64,000 nt of DNA from Akkermansiaceae bacterium UBA5689 (GTDB lineage: Bacteria; Verrucomicrobiota; Verrucomicrobiia; Verrucomicrobiales; Akkermansiaceae). This document shows, piece after piece, positions 36,575 to 45,802 of the stretch. The DNA lies in NCBI GenBank assembly GCA_002420305.1, contig DIHT01000148.1, positions 19,308 through 83,307 on the forward strand. The letters are read 5' to 3'. The notes under the pieces are model-generated. The model was not told the origin of the DNA and made no database searches. It worked only from the letters and a program-made list of their open reading frames with translations. A program made the translations under genes and the position numbers. Position 1 is the stretch's first letter; each line of letters opens with the position of its first letter.

Positions 36575-38824
36575 TTACTCAAGGCGGGACATGAGGTCTC
36601 GGATCCGGCCCAGATGAATTCCCTCAGGTTGGTTATCAAGGATCCACTGTAAATCAGGCTTTGCTCTGCCCGGCTGATCTATCTGCAGGCTCAGCAGGGC
36701 ACGGTTGAGACGGTCCTGCGCTGAGTTTGGCTGAATTTGAACAACAATGTCGACGTAGTCGAGCGCATCGGGGAATGCTTTCTCCTCAATGGCAATGGTC
36801 TGTAGATTTCTGAGCATGCGACACACGATTTCCCGGGGCGTCGCAGTCTCCATCAGGGAAGAGTCTATCTGCATTCCTGCATCGGACAGGAGTGCGTCTG
36901 CAGTTTCCGACTTCATAACTGTTCCTCCATCGAACGAGTCGATGATAATCCGCTTTCCGTCAGATTCATAGCAGGTGGCAAAATGGCCGGGGAGGGGTAA
37001 GCCATGCATCTCTACTCCAACCAATCGGGCAAGCTCCATGAAAAGAAGGGAAAGGGTGATTGGAATGCCTTCCCGGTCATCAATTACCTCGTTGAGATAG
37101 CTATTGGAGCGGTTGTAATAGTCACTTCTGCTCCCATGAAATCCATTATTCTTGAATAGGTAGTTGCCGATGGCGCTGACCTTTTCCGGTAGGTCGGCTT
37201 TTTCTTCGATCGCCCCTGCAATTTCTGCGGCCATCCTTTCGAGTTCTGCGTGGTAGTCATTCACTCGAAGCTCTGGGTTGTCCATCTGTGCGATTAGCAG
37301 AGCCGCGTGAAACAGGCCTTGAGTTTCATCACCCTGCAGGGAAGTGATGATTTGACCTGTGATTGACCTGCGATGTATTTCCCGTGATTTCCTCTCGAGG
37401 CGATCGGCCCTAGCTCGAAGGCTCTCCACCTCACGCCTGAGAAGCGGGCGAACGAGGTCTGCATTTTTGCTTAGTCGATCGACGGTGTTTTCGTTATCGG
37501 GGTTTTTCTTCAGTCTGCTCACCTGTTTCTCGATCGCGATCACCAGTTCCTTCGGCGGCTTCTCTTCGGCGAGGTCGGGGCCGATGCGGAAGCTGCGGAA
37601 AGTGGCTTCGGTCTGGCGAAACTTAGCGAGACCGGCATGGCCGCCTCGAAGGATATTGTCATCGATCTGGATTACTTTTTTTCCGTTTACGAAGCAGGAG
37701 ATGGTCTTCTCCTCGATGCGGACACGAAGGCGATTCCATTCTCCGGGCTGGTAAGCGTCACTTTTCAGTTGCTTGAGTATATTCCAGCTAAAGACATCAG
37801 GGCCGTCGAAGCGAGTAAGGCGCAGGCTGCCGCTACTTGGGTAGAATCCATAGTGGCGGTTTCCTCCGTCTGATTCAAAGACGAGTCCTGCCGCGCCGGA
37901 CTCGTCATCAAGCTTCGCCTCGACAGATATCTCGTAAGGGAGACCAGGAGCTTCGCGCTGTGATAGACAGAGGCTGCGACCGCCAAACCCATCACCCGGG
38001 CTGCTCACGGTGATTCTTCCCGCTCGCTGTTTCCAGTTTGCGCCCATCAGGATTCGCCACCGGTTGGGGTCTAAGCTGCCAATTGTAAGCCATTTCTCCA
38101 TGGGGACAGAATTGGGGTTGGCGAGTAGACGGTGGAGGGCTCCCACGGGAACAGCAAAGCCCAGGTTGTCAGTCACGGCCGATTTCATGGTTAGCAAGCC
38201 ATGAACCTCGCCTTGGCGGTCGAGGAGGGGGCCTCCGCTATTGCCAGGTTCAACGGGGATTGCGACTTGGAGGAGCGCGCGTCCATCAAAGTCGCGGAGG
38301 GCTGAAATGACACCTTTCACGACACTGAATTCAAGGCCGTGAGGAGCACCTATCGCAACAATCTCCGCGCCCTGAGAGATGGTGTCTGCCGGCGCAAGTC
38401 TAAGAGGTTCTGCGGTCTTGCCGCTGAGGTCGATCTGAAGGATAGCTAAATCCAGTTTTGCATCCCAAGCGTGGATGGAAGTGACCTTGTGCTCCGATCC
38501 GTCGTCGAAATGAACAGTCAGGGGTCTGGATTCACCGATGACATGCGCGCAGGTGGCAATCAGTCCGCTTTCCGAAATAACAAAGCCGCTTCCTGTTCCG
38601 CCCTCGCCTCCGGCTCGACCTCCGTGGCGGATGACCACTGCGGAGCGGCGGGAGAGTTTGGCAATCTGCTCTACGGACTGAGGTCTGCTCTCTGAAGCAG
38701 TGGTTTGTTGCGTCTGCTCCTCTGGGGCCTCAAAGAGGACTTTACTGCTGGGCGCGGGAACCTGCTCGGCGCCGAGGACGACGGCCGACGTAAGCCAGAG
38801 AAGAAAGGAAAGGGATCTGGGCAC
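36575..38824 (-). CDS. Exported S1C protease - lectin-like - SirB1 fusion protein
   Basis: 749 aa. A signal peptide covers about 1-19. A trypsin-like S1C protease follows, with His94 (TCAHVIG), Asp125 (DLAIL) and Ser196 (GNSGGP). Residues about 255-415 form a beta-rich laminin-G/DUF1080-like domain with GEWNRLRVRI and an FVNGKKV turn. After a coiled-coil linker (about 425-480), residues about 500-640 match the SirB1/transglutaminase-like family: SNSYLNEVIDDREGIPITL, then GLPLPGHFATCY and IIIDSFDGG. TPR-like helices end the protein. The SirB1 domain is normally cytoplasmic, so its export here is unusual. No function is known for this arrangement. Confidence 0.8.
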   Translation of the reverse strand: MPRSLSFLLWLTSAVVLGAEQVPAPSSKVLFEAPEEQTQQTTASESRPQSVEQIAKLSRRSAVVIRHGGRAGGEGGTGSGFVISESGLIATCAHVIGESRPLTVHFDDGSEHKVTSIHAWDAKLDLAILQIDLSGKTAEPLRLAPADTISQGAEIVAIGAPHGLEFSVVKGVISALRDFDGRALLQVAIPVEPGNSGGPLLDRQGEVHGLLTMKSAVTDNLGFAVPVGALHRLLANPNSVPMEKWLTIGSLDPNRWRILMGANWKQRAGRITVSSPGDGFGGRSLCLSQREAPGLPYEISVEAKLDDESGAAGLVFESDGGNRHYGFYPSSGSLRLTRFDGPDVFSWNILKQLKSDAYQPGEWNRLRVRIEEKTISCFVNGKKVIQIDDNILRGGHAGLAKFRQTEATFRSFRIGPDLAEEKPPKELVIAIEKQVSRLKKNPDNENTVDRLSKNADLVRPLLRREVESLRARADRLERKSREIHRRSITGQIITSLQGDETQGLFHAALLIAQMDNPELRVNDYHAELERMAAEIAGAIEEKADLPEKVSAIGNYLFKNNGFHGSRSDYYNRSNSYLNEVIDDREGIPITLSLLFMELARLVGVEMHGLPLPGHFATCYESDGKRIIIDSFDGGTVMKSETADALLSDAGMQIDSSLMETATPREIVCRMLRNLQTIAIEEKAFPDALDYVDIVVQIQPNSAQDRLNRALLSLQIDQPGRAKPDLQWILDNQPEGIHLGRIRDLMSRLE

Positions 38825-38998
38825 CCCTGAGCGTAGCGTGACTGATGATTGGGGGCTATCGTGAAAATCCTAAAAGAGGCGGGTGTGATTTGCCGGCGAT
38901 GAGCTGAGGGGGCTCTCACGGTTCGCTTTCTGCTCAGTTCAGCTAGAGAATACAGGTGGGAGCATGATCGTGAGTTGTTTCCGTGTCTTAAGGTTTTC

Positions 38999-39523
38999 CT
39001 AGTAGCAGATTAATGAAGTGATTGGCTTCGTGCCAAGTTTGCTGCGGCCGTCGAGGAATGTGAGCTCAATGAGAAATGATACGCCGACGATATGGGCCCC
39101 CAGTCCATCTAGCAGTTTGAGAGCCGCTTCTGCAGTGCCACCGGTAGCAAGTAGATCGTCGATCAGTAGGACGTTCTCTCCAGGCTTAATGGCATCTTCG
39201 TGAATTTCGACGATTGCCTCGCCGTATTCCAGTTCGTATGCCGCTTCACGAGTAGTTGAGGGGAGTTTTCCCTTTTTCCGAATTGGGATAAATCCTGCAT
39301 TGAGACGATCGGCCACCGCTGCAGCGAAAATAAAACCTCGGGCATCAATACCAACGACCTTGTCTACTGTTGCATCACCTGCAGTTTCGGCCAGTAACTT
39401 TATGGAGTCCTGAAAGAGGGCGCTATCACTGAGGATCGGGGTAATGTCCTTGAAGACGATCCCGGGCTTAGGAAAATCGTGAACGTCACGAACAGCTGCA
39501 CGGAGGTGGTTGGACTGGTCCAT
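38999..39523 (-). CDS. apt: Adenine phosphoribosyltransferase
   Basis: 174 aa from the ATG at 39523; a longer frame adds 36 residues unlike the family. The N-terminus has the typical FPKPGIVFKDITPIL, and the PRPP-binding loop is VLLIDDLLATGGTA. GIDARGFIF and the flexible loop RKKGKLPSTT are also normal. The enzyme salvages adenine to AMP. A GAGGAG sequence lies 12 nt before the start. The gene is monocistronic. Confidence 0.94.
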   Translation of the reverse strand: MDQSNHLRAAVRDVHDFPKPGIVFKDITPILSDSALFQDSIKLLAETAGDATVDKVVGIDARGFIFAAAVADRLNAGFIPIRKKGKLPSTTREAAYELEYGEAIVEIHEDAIKPGENVLLIDDLLATGGTAEAALKLLDGLGAHIVGVSFLIELTFLDGRSKLGTKPITSLICY

Positions 39524-39592
39524 GTGATTGCCTAACTCCTCGCAGGCGGTTGGGACAGAACAATTCACCGGCTTCTGGAGTGTATCGAGGGA

Positions 39593-39618
39593 GTGATTCG
39601 AATGGGTGATTCGAATGG
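39593..39618. repeat. 13-bp tandem duplication upstream of apt
   Basis: GTGATTCGAATGG occurs twice in direct succession, each copy holding the palindrome TTCGAA. It lies 70-95 nt before the apt start and in front of the divergent heme operon. It may be an operator or a chance slippage product. Confidence 0.6.
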
Positions 39619-39782
39619 GTGGTGAGCGCATTCGGGAGTTTGATCGTATCTCTTCTCATCACTGGCAGGATGGGCCGCGGGCTACCTGAAGGTGGTCGCG
39701 AGATCACTGGACTGAATATAAATAGCCCGGAAGAAATGAACTTTCCCTTGCATCAGGGGATGGCGGAGAGCATGGAAAGGCC

Positions 39783-40550
39783 ATGGCGCAATGGCTTTTG
39801 ATTGTGGCAACTGTGCTCGTCGTGCTTGGCGGGGTATGGGGGGCGACTGCTTTTCGACCCGGAGGGAGAAATATTGGGACTCTCTCCTGTATGGTTCTCG
39901 CATTTATCTGCCAGATGGGAGTTCTTGGTATTCGCGGTGAGCTGCGAGGAAAGTGTCCTCTGGGAGACTATGGGGAAATCCTCGCGTTTCTCGCCTGGGC
40001 GCTTGTCCTCTTCTACCTAGTAGTTGGACCAGCCTACCGGCTCTCGCTTCTGGGTCTTTTTACTGCACCTGTTGTTGCTATTTTTCAGGTGGTCGCAGTT
40101 TTGCCCGGAGTGATGGACCGTGACCCGGTGGCAGTTGTTGAGGTTGATCCCTGGGGTGAGGCTCACGCAGCGTTTTCCGTGTTGTCCTACGGAGCTTTCG
40201 CGCTGGCGGCAATCGCCGCCCTCATGTTTCTCGTTCTGAATAAGAAGCTCAAGGATCAACAACTGGGCTCGTCGCTCTTTCGGAAGCTCCCTCCCGCTCG
40301 ATCGCTGCTGGATTCAATAGTTCGTCTCACCTCGATAGGGGCCGGAATCCTTACTATCGGAATTATCTCTGCCTTCCTGATGGAACGAGACAACGCTTTT
40401 GATTCACACCTCGTTGCCGCGATCGCGACTTGGTTGGCCTATCTGGCGGTGGTCTTCATGTACTTCTGGCGCGGGATCACTCCTCGGCGGCTGTCGAGTA
40501 GCGTGATCATTGTGTTTATTCTCTCTCTTCTTGTTTTCGCGTTCGTCTAG
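39783..40550 (+). CDS. hemX: HemX/CcsA-like membrane protein
   Basis: 255 aa with about eight hydrophobic helices. The pattern HAAFSVLSYGAFALAAIAAL resembles the CcsA/CcmC/HemX family, but the WWD motif that handles heme in cytochrome c assembly is not seen. Gene order hemX-hemA-hemC-hemD is that of Bacillus, where HemX lowers HemA levels. A TATAAA at 39717-39722 is a possible -10 box without a good -35. The stop is followed after 4 nt by hemA. Confidence 0.75.
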   Translation: MAQWLLIVATVLVVLGGVWGATAFRPGGRNIGTLSCMVLAFICQMGVLGIRGELRGKCPLGDYGEILAFLAWALVLFYLVVGPAYRLSLLGLFTAPVVAIFQVVAVLPGVMDRDPVAVVEVDPWGEAHAAFSVLSYGAFALAAIAALMFLVLNKKLKDQQLGSSLFRKLPPARSLLDSIVRLTSIGAGILTIGIISAFLMERDNAFDSHLVAAIATWLAYLAVVFMYFWRGITPRRLSSSVIIVFILSLLVFAFV

Positions 40551-40554
40551 AGCA

Positions 40555-41562
40555 ATGGGTATCCTCTGTCTTGGTCTGAATCACCAGACGGCTCCCGTAG
40601 AGATACGGGAGATTTTCGCGGTGTCCGAGAGTCTTCTTGGAGAGCACGCGGGGCGATTATGTGAAGTCGAAGGGGTCGAAGAAAGTGTCGTTCTCTCGAC
40701 CTGTAATCGAACTGAGTACTATGCAGCAGCAGTAGATTGTGGGGCCGCTAGCAATCATCTCCGCGAGTTTCTGCAGTCGCAGGCAGGCAGTCGTCTTAGG
40801 GTGGAGCATCTCTACGAAAAGCAGCAGTTGGAGGCTGCCAGGCATCTCTGCCGTGTCGTTTCAGGGATTGACTCGATGGTTCTTGGGGAGACCGAGATTT
40901 TTGGGCAGGTGAAGAAGGCCTACCAGGCTGCCTTGGAGAGGGGAAGTACTGCCAGGAGTCTGAATCAGCTATTCCAGAAGGCTTTCGGGGTTGGGAAAAA
41001 GGTGCGAACAAACACGAGTATTCAGCAGGGACAGACCTCGGTAGGGAGTGTCGCGGTGGACCTCGCCGAAAAGATATTTGGTCATTTGCGAGATAGTATG
41101 GTGATGGTGATCGGGGCAGGTGAAATAAGCCGTATGACTGCCCAAAGTCTCCTTTCGAGGGGCGCTCGCAGTATTTTTGTGACCAATCGATCGTATGAAA
41201 GGGCAGAGGAACTGGCCAGTGATCTCAACGGGGAATCGGTTCGTTTTGATCAATGGCATGAGGTTCTGCAGGAGGTGGATGTTGTCATATCTTCGACTGG
41301 TGCACCTCATGCTGTAATGAAGCGTGAGCACGTTGAGGCTGTACGTCGTAAGCGCCGCTACCGGCCTCTCTTCGCGATCGACATAGCGGTGCCGCGGGAT
41401 ATCGAGGTAGAAGTCGGTGACATTGAAGAAGTCTACTTGTACGATATCGACGCTTTGAAGGAAATCGCCATGGAAGGTAAGGGGCACCGTGCTGATCAGA
41501 TCAAGTTGTGTGAGAGGATTATTGACCAGGAACTGATTGAGAGTGGATTATTTGGATCGTGA
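40555..41562 (+). CDS. hemA: Glutamyl-tRNA reductase, short form
   Basis: 335 aa from the ATG at 40555. The catalytic Cys is in LSTCNRTE near 50, the substrate loop has GIDSMVLGETEIFGQVK, and the NADPH domain has VIGAGEISRMTAQSL near 184. The protein stops soon after LYDIDALKEIA and lacks most of the 80-residue C-terminal dimerisation domain of the E. coli enzyme (418 aa). The enzyme makes glutamate-1-semialdehyde, the first committed tetrapyrrole precursor. Its last codons overlap hemC by GTGA. Confidence 0.94.
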   Translation: MGILCLGLNHQTAPVEIREIFAVSESLLGEHAGRLCEVEGVEESVVLSTCNRTEYYAAAVDCGAASNHLREFLQSQAGSRLRVEHLYEKQQLEAARHLCRVVSGIDSMVLGETEIFGQVKKAYQAALERGSTARSLNQLFQKAFGVGKKVRTNTSIQQGQTSVGSVAVDLAEKIFGHLRDSMVMVIGAGEISRMTAQSLLSRGARSIFVTNRSYERAEELASDLNGESVRFDQWHEVLQEVDVVISSTGAPHAVMKREHVEAVRRKRRYRPLFAIDIAVPRDIEVEVGDIEEVYLYDIDALKEIAMEGKGHRADQIKLCERIIDQELIESGLFGS

Positions 41563-42533
41563 AGGAGGCCTCGGAAGTGAAATCGATCATTCTTGGCACA
41601 CGGGGTAGCGCCCTTGCGCTGGCTCAGGTAGAGATGGCAGAGAGTGCCCTGCGGGCTGTGTTTCCGGATCTCGATATAGAGAGGAGGGTCATCAAGACGA
41701 CCGGAGACCGTCGCACCGATATCCCCCTTAGTGAAGTTGCTCGAGCTGCCGATATGGACAAGGGTGTGTTCACCAAGGAGTTGGAAGTGTCCTTACAGAA
41801 TGGCGAGATTGATATTGCAGTGCACAGCTTGAAGGATATGCCGAGCCTGCTGGATGAGGAGTTTTCAATTGCGGCGGTTCTCCCCCGCGCTTCCCGGAAG
41901 GATGTTCTTATTGGAAAAGAATCTGGAGGCTTGGAGGGCTTGCGGCGCGGGGCGAAGGTGGCAACTAGTTCGGTCCGGCGTCGACGACTACTGGAATCAA
42001 TGAGGCCAGATCTCGAGGTCGTTGACATTCGGGGAAACGTGCCAACAAGGATTCGTAAGTTGCGCGAATCAGAAGAACTTGAGGGGCTCCTTCTGGCCAA
42101 GGCTGGATTGTGCAGGCTTGAGCTTCTGCACGATGGAGTGGTGGAGAGTGGAGGTGAGGTTCTTTATGTTGAGGAGCTCGACGAGACAGTATTTGTGCCG
42201 GCAGCGGGTCAAGGCGCGGTGGGACTGGAAATTCGCTCTGGGGACATGAATGCCCTCAATGCGTGCAAGGAGGTCAATGATGGCGATACGATGTGCGTCG
42301 TTGCTGCAGAGCGCCGTTTTCTCGCTCTTTTGGGTGCGGGATGCGAAACCCCTGTTGGTGTCGCTGCAGAGATCGAGGAGGACGGAGAACTCGGAGAGAT
42401 TCGGCTCAGGGCAGTCGTATTTGAGGATGGAGAGAATGTTCCTCTTCGCGGAGAGGTTTTGGGGGCAGGAGACGACCCGGAGGGTCTGGCAGTCAAATTG
42501 CTGGCCGCCATGAAGGATTCAAAAGCATCATAA
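41559..42533 (+). CDS. hemC: Porphobilinogen deaminase (hydroxymethylbilane synthase)
   Basis: 324 aa, GTG start in the hemA stop. Motifs are LGTRGSALALAQ at the N-terminus, HSLKDMPSLL near 90, SSVRRRRLL and VDIRGNVPTR in the middle, PAAGQGAVGLE, and GAGCETPVG with the Cys that carries the dipyrromethane cofactor. The enzyme polymerises four porphobilinogens. The stop lies 2 nt before the next start, so the operon is tightly packed. Confidence 0.96.
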   Translation: MKEASEVKSIILGTRGSALALAQVEMAESALRAVFPDLDIERRVIKTTGDRRTDIPLSEVARAADMDKGVFTKELEVSLQNGEIDIAVHSLKDMPSLLDEEFSIAAVLPRASRKDVLIGKESGGLEGLRRGAKVATSSVRRRRLLESMRPDLEVVDIRGNVPTRIRKLRESEELEGLLLAKAGLCRLELLHDGVVESGGEVLYVEELDETVFVPAAGQGAVGLEIRSGDMNALNACKEVNDGDTMCVVAAERRFLALLGAGCETPVGVAAEIEEDGELGEIRLRAVVFEDGENVPLRGEVLGAGDDPEGLAVKLLAAMKDSKAS

Positions 42534-42535
42534 TC

Positions 42536-44047
42536 ATGGAGAGAGTGAACGGAAAATGCTATCTTGTCGGGGCGGGTCCAGGAGATCCCGGTCTGCTCAC
42601 GGTCAAGGGAAAGGAATGCCTCTCAGTGGCTGATGTGCTCGTCTATGACGCGTTGAGTAGTCCTGAGTTTCTTCGTATGGTGCCCAAAGACTGCGAGAAG
42701 ATCTTTGCGGGCAAACGAGCCTCCGATCATGCCATTCCACAGGGGGGTATCAACGACCTGATCGTTGAGAAAGCAAGGGAGGGCAAGACCGTGGTCAGGT
42801 TAAAAGGAGGTGACCCTATGATCTTCGGACGCGGGGGAGAGGAAGCGGCAGAACTGGCAGAGGCAGAGGTGCCATTCGAGATCGTGCCCGGGATCTCCTC
42901 CGCTATTGGAGGAGCTGCCTACGCCGGTATTCCTGTGACTCACCGCGATCACTGTTCTCAACTGACTTTATTTACTGGTCATGAAGACCCCTCCAAGGAG
43001 CAGACCAGCCTTGATTATGCAAAGCTGGCTGAGGCTGACGGCACGAGAGTATTCCTTATGGGGGTTTCGCGTCTCCGGGAGATTACCTCGGCCCTTATCG
43101 AGCATGGTGCTGACCCTGAAATTCCCATGGCTTTAACCCGCTGGGCTACCACGGGGCGTCAGCGCACAATCGAAGGAACGCTGGGAAGTATGGCGGATAT
43201 TGCGGAGAAGGAGCACTTCAAGTCTCCGGCAGTGGCAGTTCTTGGAGATGTGGTCAGGGAGCGATCGAAGATCAACTGGTTTGAAGCCCGACCCCTTTTC
43301 GGGCAGCGTGTTGTGGTAACCCGTACTAGAGAGCAGGCAGGAGAGTTGAGCTCCAAGCTTTTCGAGGTCGGCGCGGATGTCATCGAATTGCCGACGATAC
43401 GTATCGAAGCTCCATTAGAGCGTGAGGAGTTCTCTCGGCTGGTGACGGACGTCCACACGTATGACTGGGTTGTTTTCACAAGCCCCAATGGGGTGGAGCG
43501 TTTCTTTGATGCATTCTTCGCAGCGTATGAGGATGCGCGGAGTTTCGGAAAGCCGAAGATTGCGGCCATCGGACCAGCGACAGCGAGAAAGATTGCGGAA
43601 TATCGCTTCGCAACGGATCTGCTCCCCGAAACTTTCGTAGCCGAGGGTTTGGTAGAAGCGTTCAAGAACCAGCATGTCGAGAGTCAGACGGTTCTCTGGG
43701 TCAAGGCAGAGGATACCCGTGAAATCATCTACGATAAACTGATGGAGCAGGGAGCGATTGTGGATCGATGTATTGCCTACCGGAATGTTCCTGAGACCGG
43801 GGATCCTACCGGAGCTCTTGAAAGCCTTACAAAAGATGGTGCTGATGTGATTACGTTTACGAGTGGTTCTACCGTTGAGAGCTTTTTCGCGCTGGGAGTG
43901 CCCTGGCCGGAGGGGTGTAAGGCCGCCAGTATTGGACCGGTCACCAGTGGCAAACTTCGTGAACACGGCATCGAGCCCGAGATTGAGGCGGCGCAAAGTA
44001 ATATTCAGGGGCTGTTGAATGCCATTTTGGAGCATTATCAATCCTGA
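42536..44047 (+). CDS. Fused uroporphyrinogen-III methyltransferase/synthase (CobA-HemD)
   Basis: 503 aa. Residues 1-245 are a SUMT-type methyltransferase with VGAGPGDPGLLTVKG, VVRLKGGDPMIFGRGGEE and GISSAIGGAAYAGIPVTHR. From about 255 the HemD domain begins (FGQRVVVTRTREQAGELS), with VVFTSPNGVERF and the closing ITFTSGSTVESFF. HemD closes the tetrapyrrole ring; SUMT diverts it to precorrin-2 for siroheme or cobalamin. Fusion of these two is common outside Proteobacteria. Last gene of the heme operon. Confidence 0.95.
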   Translation: MERVNGKCYLVGAGPGDPGLLTVKGKECLSVADVLVYDALSSPEFLRMVPKDCEKIFAGKRASDHAIPQGGINDLIVEKAREGKTVVRLKGGDPMIFGRGGEEAAELAEAEVPFEIVPGISSAIGGAAYAGIPVTHRDHCSQLTLFTGHEDPSKEQTSLDYAKLAEADGTRVFLMGVSRLREITSALIEHGADPEIPMALTRWATTGRQRTIEGTLGSMADIAEKEHFKSPAVAVLGDVVRERSKINWFEARPLFGQRVVVTRTREQAGELSSKLFEVGADVIELPTIRIEAPLEREEFSRLVTDVHTYDWVVFTSPNGVERFFDAFFAAYEDARSFGKPKIAAIGPATARKIAEYRFATDLLPETFVAEGLVEAFKNQHVESQTVLWVKAEDTREIIYDKLMEQGAIVDRCIAYRNVPETGDPTGALESLTKDGADVITFTSGSTVESFFALGVPWPEGCKAASIGPVTSGKLREHGIEPEIEAAQSNIQGLLNAILEHYQS

Positions 44048-44149
44048 AGAAGGGAAGGAAACAGGTGTTCTTCTCGCAGGTTTTGGTGGGGGGCGGGGGC
44101 GAATCGGGTGCGATGAAAGGAGTCACTGCAGCTGAGAGCGTGGAAAGAA

Positions 44150-44184
44150 AAGGCCACCCCGGAATTGATTTCCAGAATGGCCTT
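44150..44184 (-). terminator. Intrinsic terminator of the flotillin gene
   Basis: AAGGCCA (44150-44156) pairs with TGGCCTT (44178-44184), and inside the loop GGAA pairs with TTCC. On the minus strand TTCTTTCC follows the stem, which fits the end of the flotillin transcript that finishes at 44240. It may also stop the convergent heme operon. Confidence 0.55.
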
Positions 44185-44239
44185 GAGTGTCTTTAAGTGG
44201 GCGGTCGGCAGGTTAGAGACCCCGCGATCCGCTCACCAC

Positions 44240-45772
44240 TTATTGGGAGTCGGTTGGCTCGCTCGCTGGATTCTGCTCGGTGTCGGGTGGATCAACGACT
44301 GCGACTTCGACGGGGGCGGCAGGGGTAGCCTGCTTGGCCTGCTTCAGTAGTTGAGCGGCTTCCTCAGGATTATCACTGAGTTTGCCGAGAAACTCAGGTA
44401 ATTCGATCCCAACATTTTTGGTGAGTTGATGCAGGGGAGGGAGCGCTCCTACCAGACCGGAGACAAATTCGGCGGTATCATTCTTGCCGCTTTTGCCCTT
44501 GCCTCCCGAGTCCCAGACAGTCACTGAGTCAATCTGGAGGTTGGAGATGGCCTTAACCTGTTCCTCAACAAGAGCTGGCAGTTGCTCGGTTATAAGGAGC
44601 AGGGTTGCGTCGTCCGCTTCGCCGCCGGAGGCTTGGACAATGTCTCCAAAACCTTGAGCCTTGCTCTGCAGGGTAGCTAGAGTTCCGCGGGCCTCTGCCT
44701 CCATAATCGACTGAATACCATCAGCCTTTCCTTTCTCGATTCGGCGGATTTTTTCCGCGTCCGCTTCAGCGAGAGTCTCAATCTTGGATTTCTCGATTTC
44801 GGCCGGGACCACGACGTTAGCATACTGGGTGGCTTTTTCGCGAGCGGCACGAGCGGCTTCCGCCTTTTGCTCGGAGGCGTAGGCTTCCTCGAGGGCTTGG
44901 GCGCTCTTCACCTTTTCGGCCGCCGTTGCAAGGCGCTCCGCCTCTGCCTCCTGCACCTGGCGGGCTGCATCTGACTGGGCGACTTTGATCTTGGCCACGT
45001 TCTCACCCTCAACGGCAGTGGCCTGCGCGGCTGCCACTTCCACACGCTGGTCTCTCTCGGCGTTGTTCTTTCCGATTTCACCCGCCCGCTCCTGCTGGGC
45101 CACGCTGATCTTAGCCTCATTGATGGCTCGGGCAGCGGCCTCTTTACCGAGAGCTGCGATATAGCCGGATTCGTCGGTGATGTCCTGAATGTTCACGTTG
45201 ATCAGGCGCAGCCCGACTTTCGTCAACTCAACCTCGACACCGGCGGTGATCTTCTCGATGAGAAGGTCTCGGTCAGCATTGATGGACTCGATGTCCATAG
45301 TGGCGATGACTACCCGCATCTGACCAAAGATGATGTCCTGTCCAAGGAGTCGTATCTGGTTGAGATCGAGCCCAAGAAGACGCTCAGCTGCGTTCTCCAT
45401 CACGCCGGACTCGGTGGAGATTCCGACCGTAAAGGTCGAGGGGGTATTGACCCGGATGTTCTGCTTCGAGAGCGCTCCCTCGAGTTTAATATCGATGGGA
45501 ATCGGGGTCAGATCGAGGAACTGGAAGTCCTGGAAGATTGGTAGTACGAAGGACGCGCCTCCGTGGATACAACGCGAGGATCCGTCCTTGCCGGTTTTAC
45601 CATAGATTACCAGGATACGGTCGGAGGGGCAGCGCTTGAAGCGCGAGAAAAAGAACATGAGCGTTCCCAACCCCACGATGAGCAGGGAGGCGAGCAGCAC
45701 CAGACCGTAGCCAGAGCCCCCGTCCCCTCCATCCGTTTGCGCGAGACATATGATGTTTTCGAGTGTATTCAT
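44240..45772 (-). CDS. floT: Flotillin-like SPFH-domain protein
   Basis: 510 aa. One membrane segment at about 22-42 is followed by the SPFH/Band 7 domain (DRILVIYGKTG through the FGQMRVVIATMDIESIN region). A long Ala/Glu-rich coiled coil runs from about 215 to 370 with repeated EAE and AAR units. The tail is Pro/Ala-rich. The pairing with an NfeD-like gene 30 nt upstream is typical of the YuaF-YuaG (FloT) unit, which organises membrane microdomains. Confidence 0.9.
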   Translation of the reverse strand: MNTLENIICLAQTDGGDGGSGYGLVLLASLLIVGLGTLMFFFSRFKRCPSDRILVIYGKTGKDGSSRCIHGGASFVLPIFQDFQFLDLTPIPIDIKLEGALSKQNIRVNTPSTFTVGISTESGVMENAAERLLGLDLNQIRLLGQDIIFGQMRVVIATMDIESINADRDLLIEKITAGVEVELTKVGLRLINVNIQDITDESGYIAALGKEAAARAINEAKISVAQQERAGEIGKNNAERDQRVEVAAAQATAVEGENVAKIKVAQSDAARQVQEAEAERLATAAEKVKSAQALEEAYASEQKAEAARAAREKATQYANVVVPAEIEKSKIETLAEADAEKIRRIEKGKADGIQSIMEAEARGTLATLQSKAQGFGDIVQASGGEADDATLLLITEQLPALVEEQVKAISNLQIDSVTVWDSGGKGKSGKNDTAEFVSGLVGALPPLHQLTKNVGIELPEFLGKLSDNPEEAAQLLKQAKQATPAAPVEVAVVDPPDTEQNPASEPTDSQ

Positions 45773-45802
45773 TGTTATTTGTTACTTGTTGCTTCTTTGG
45801 AA

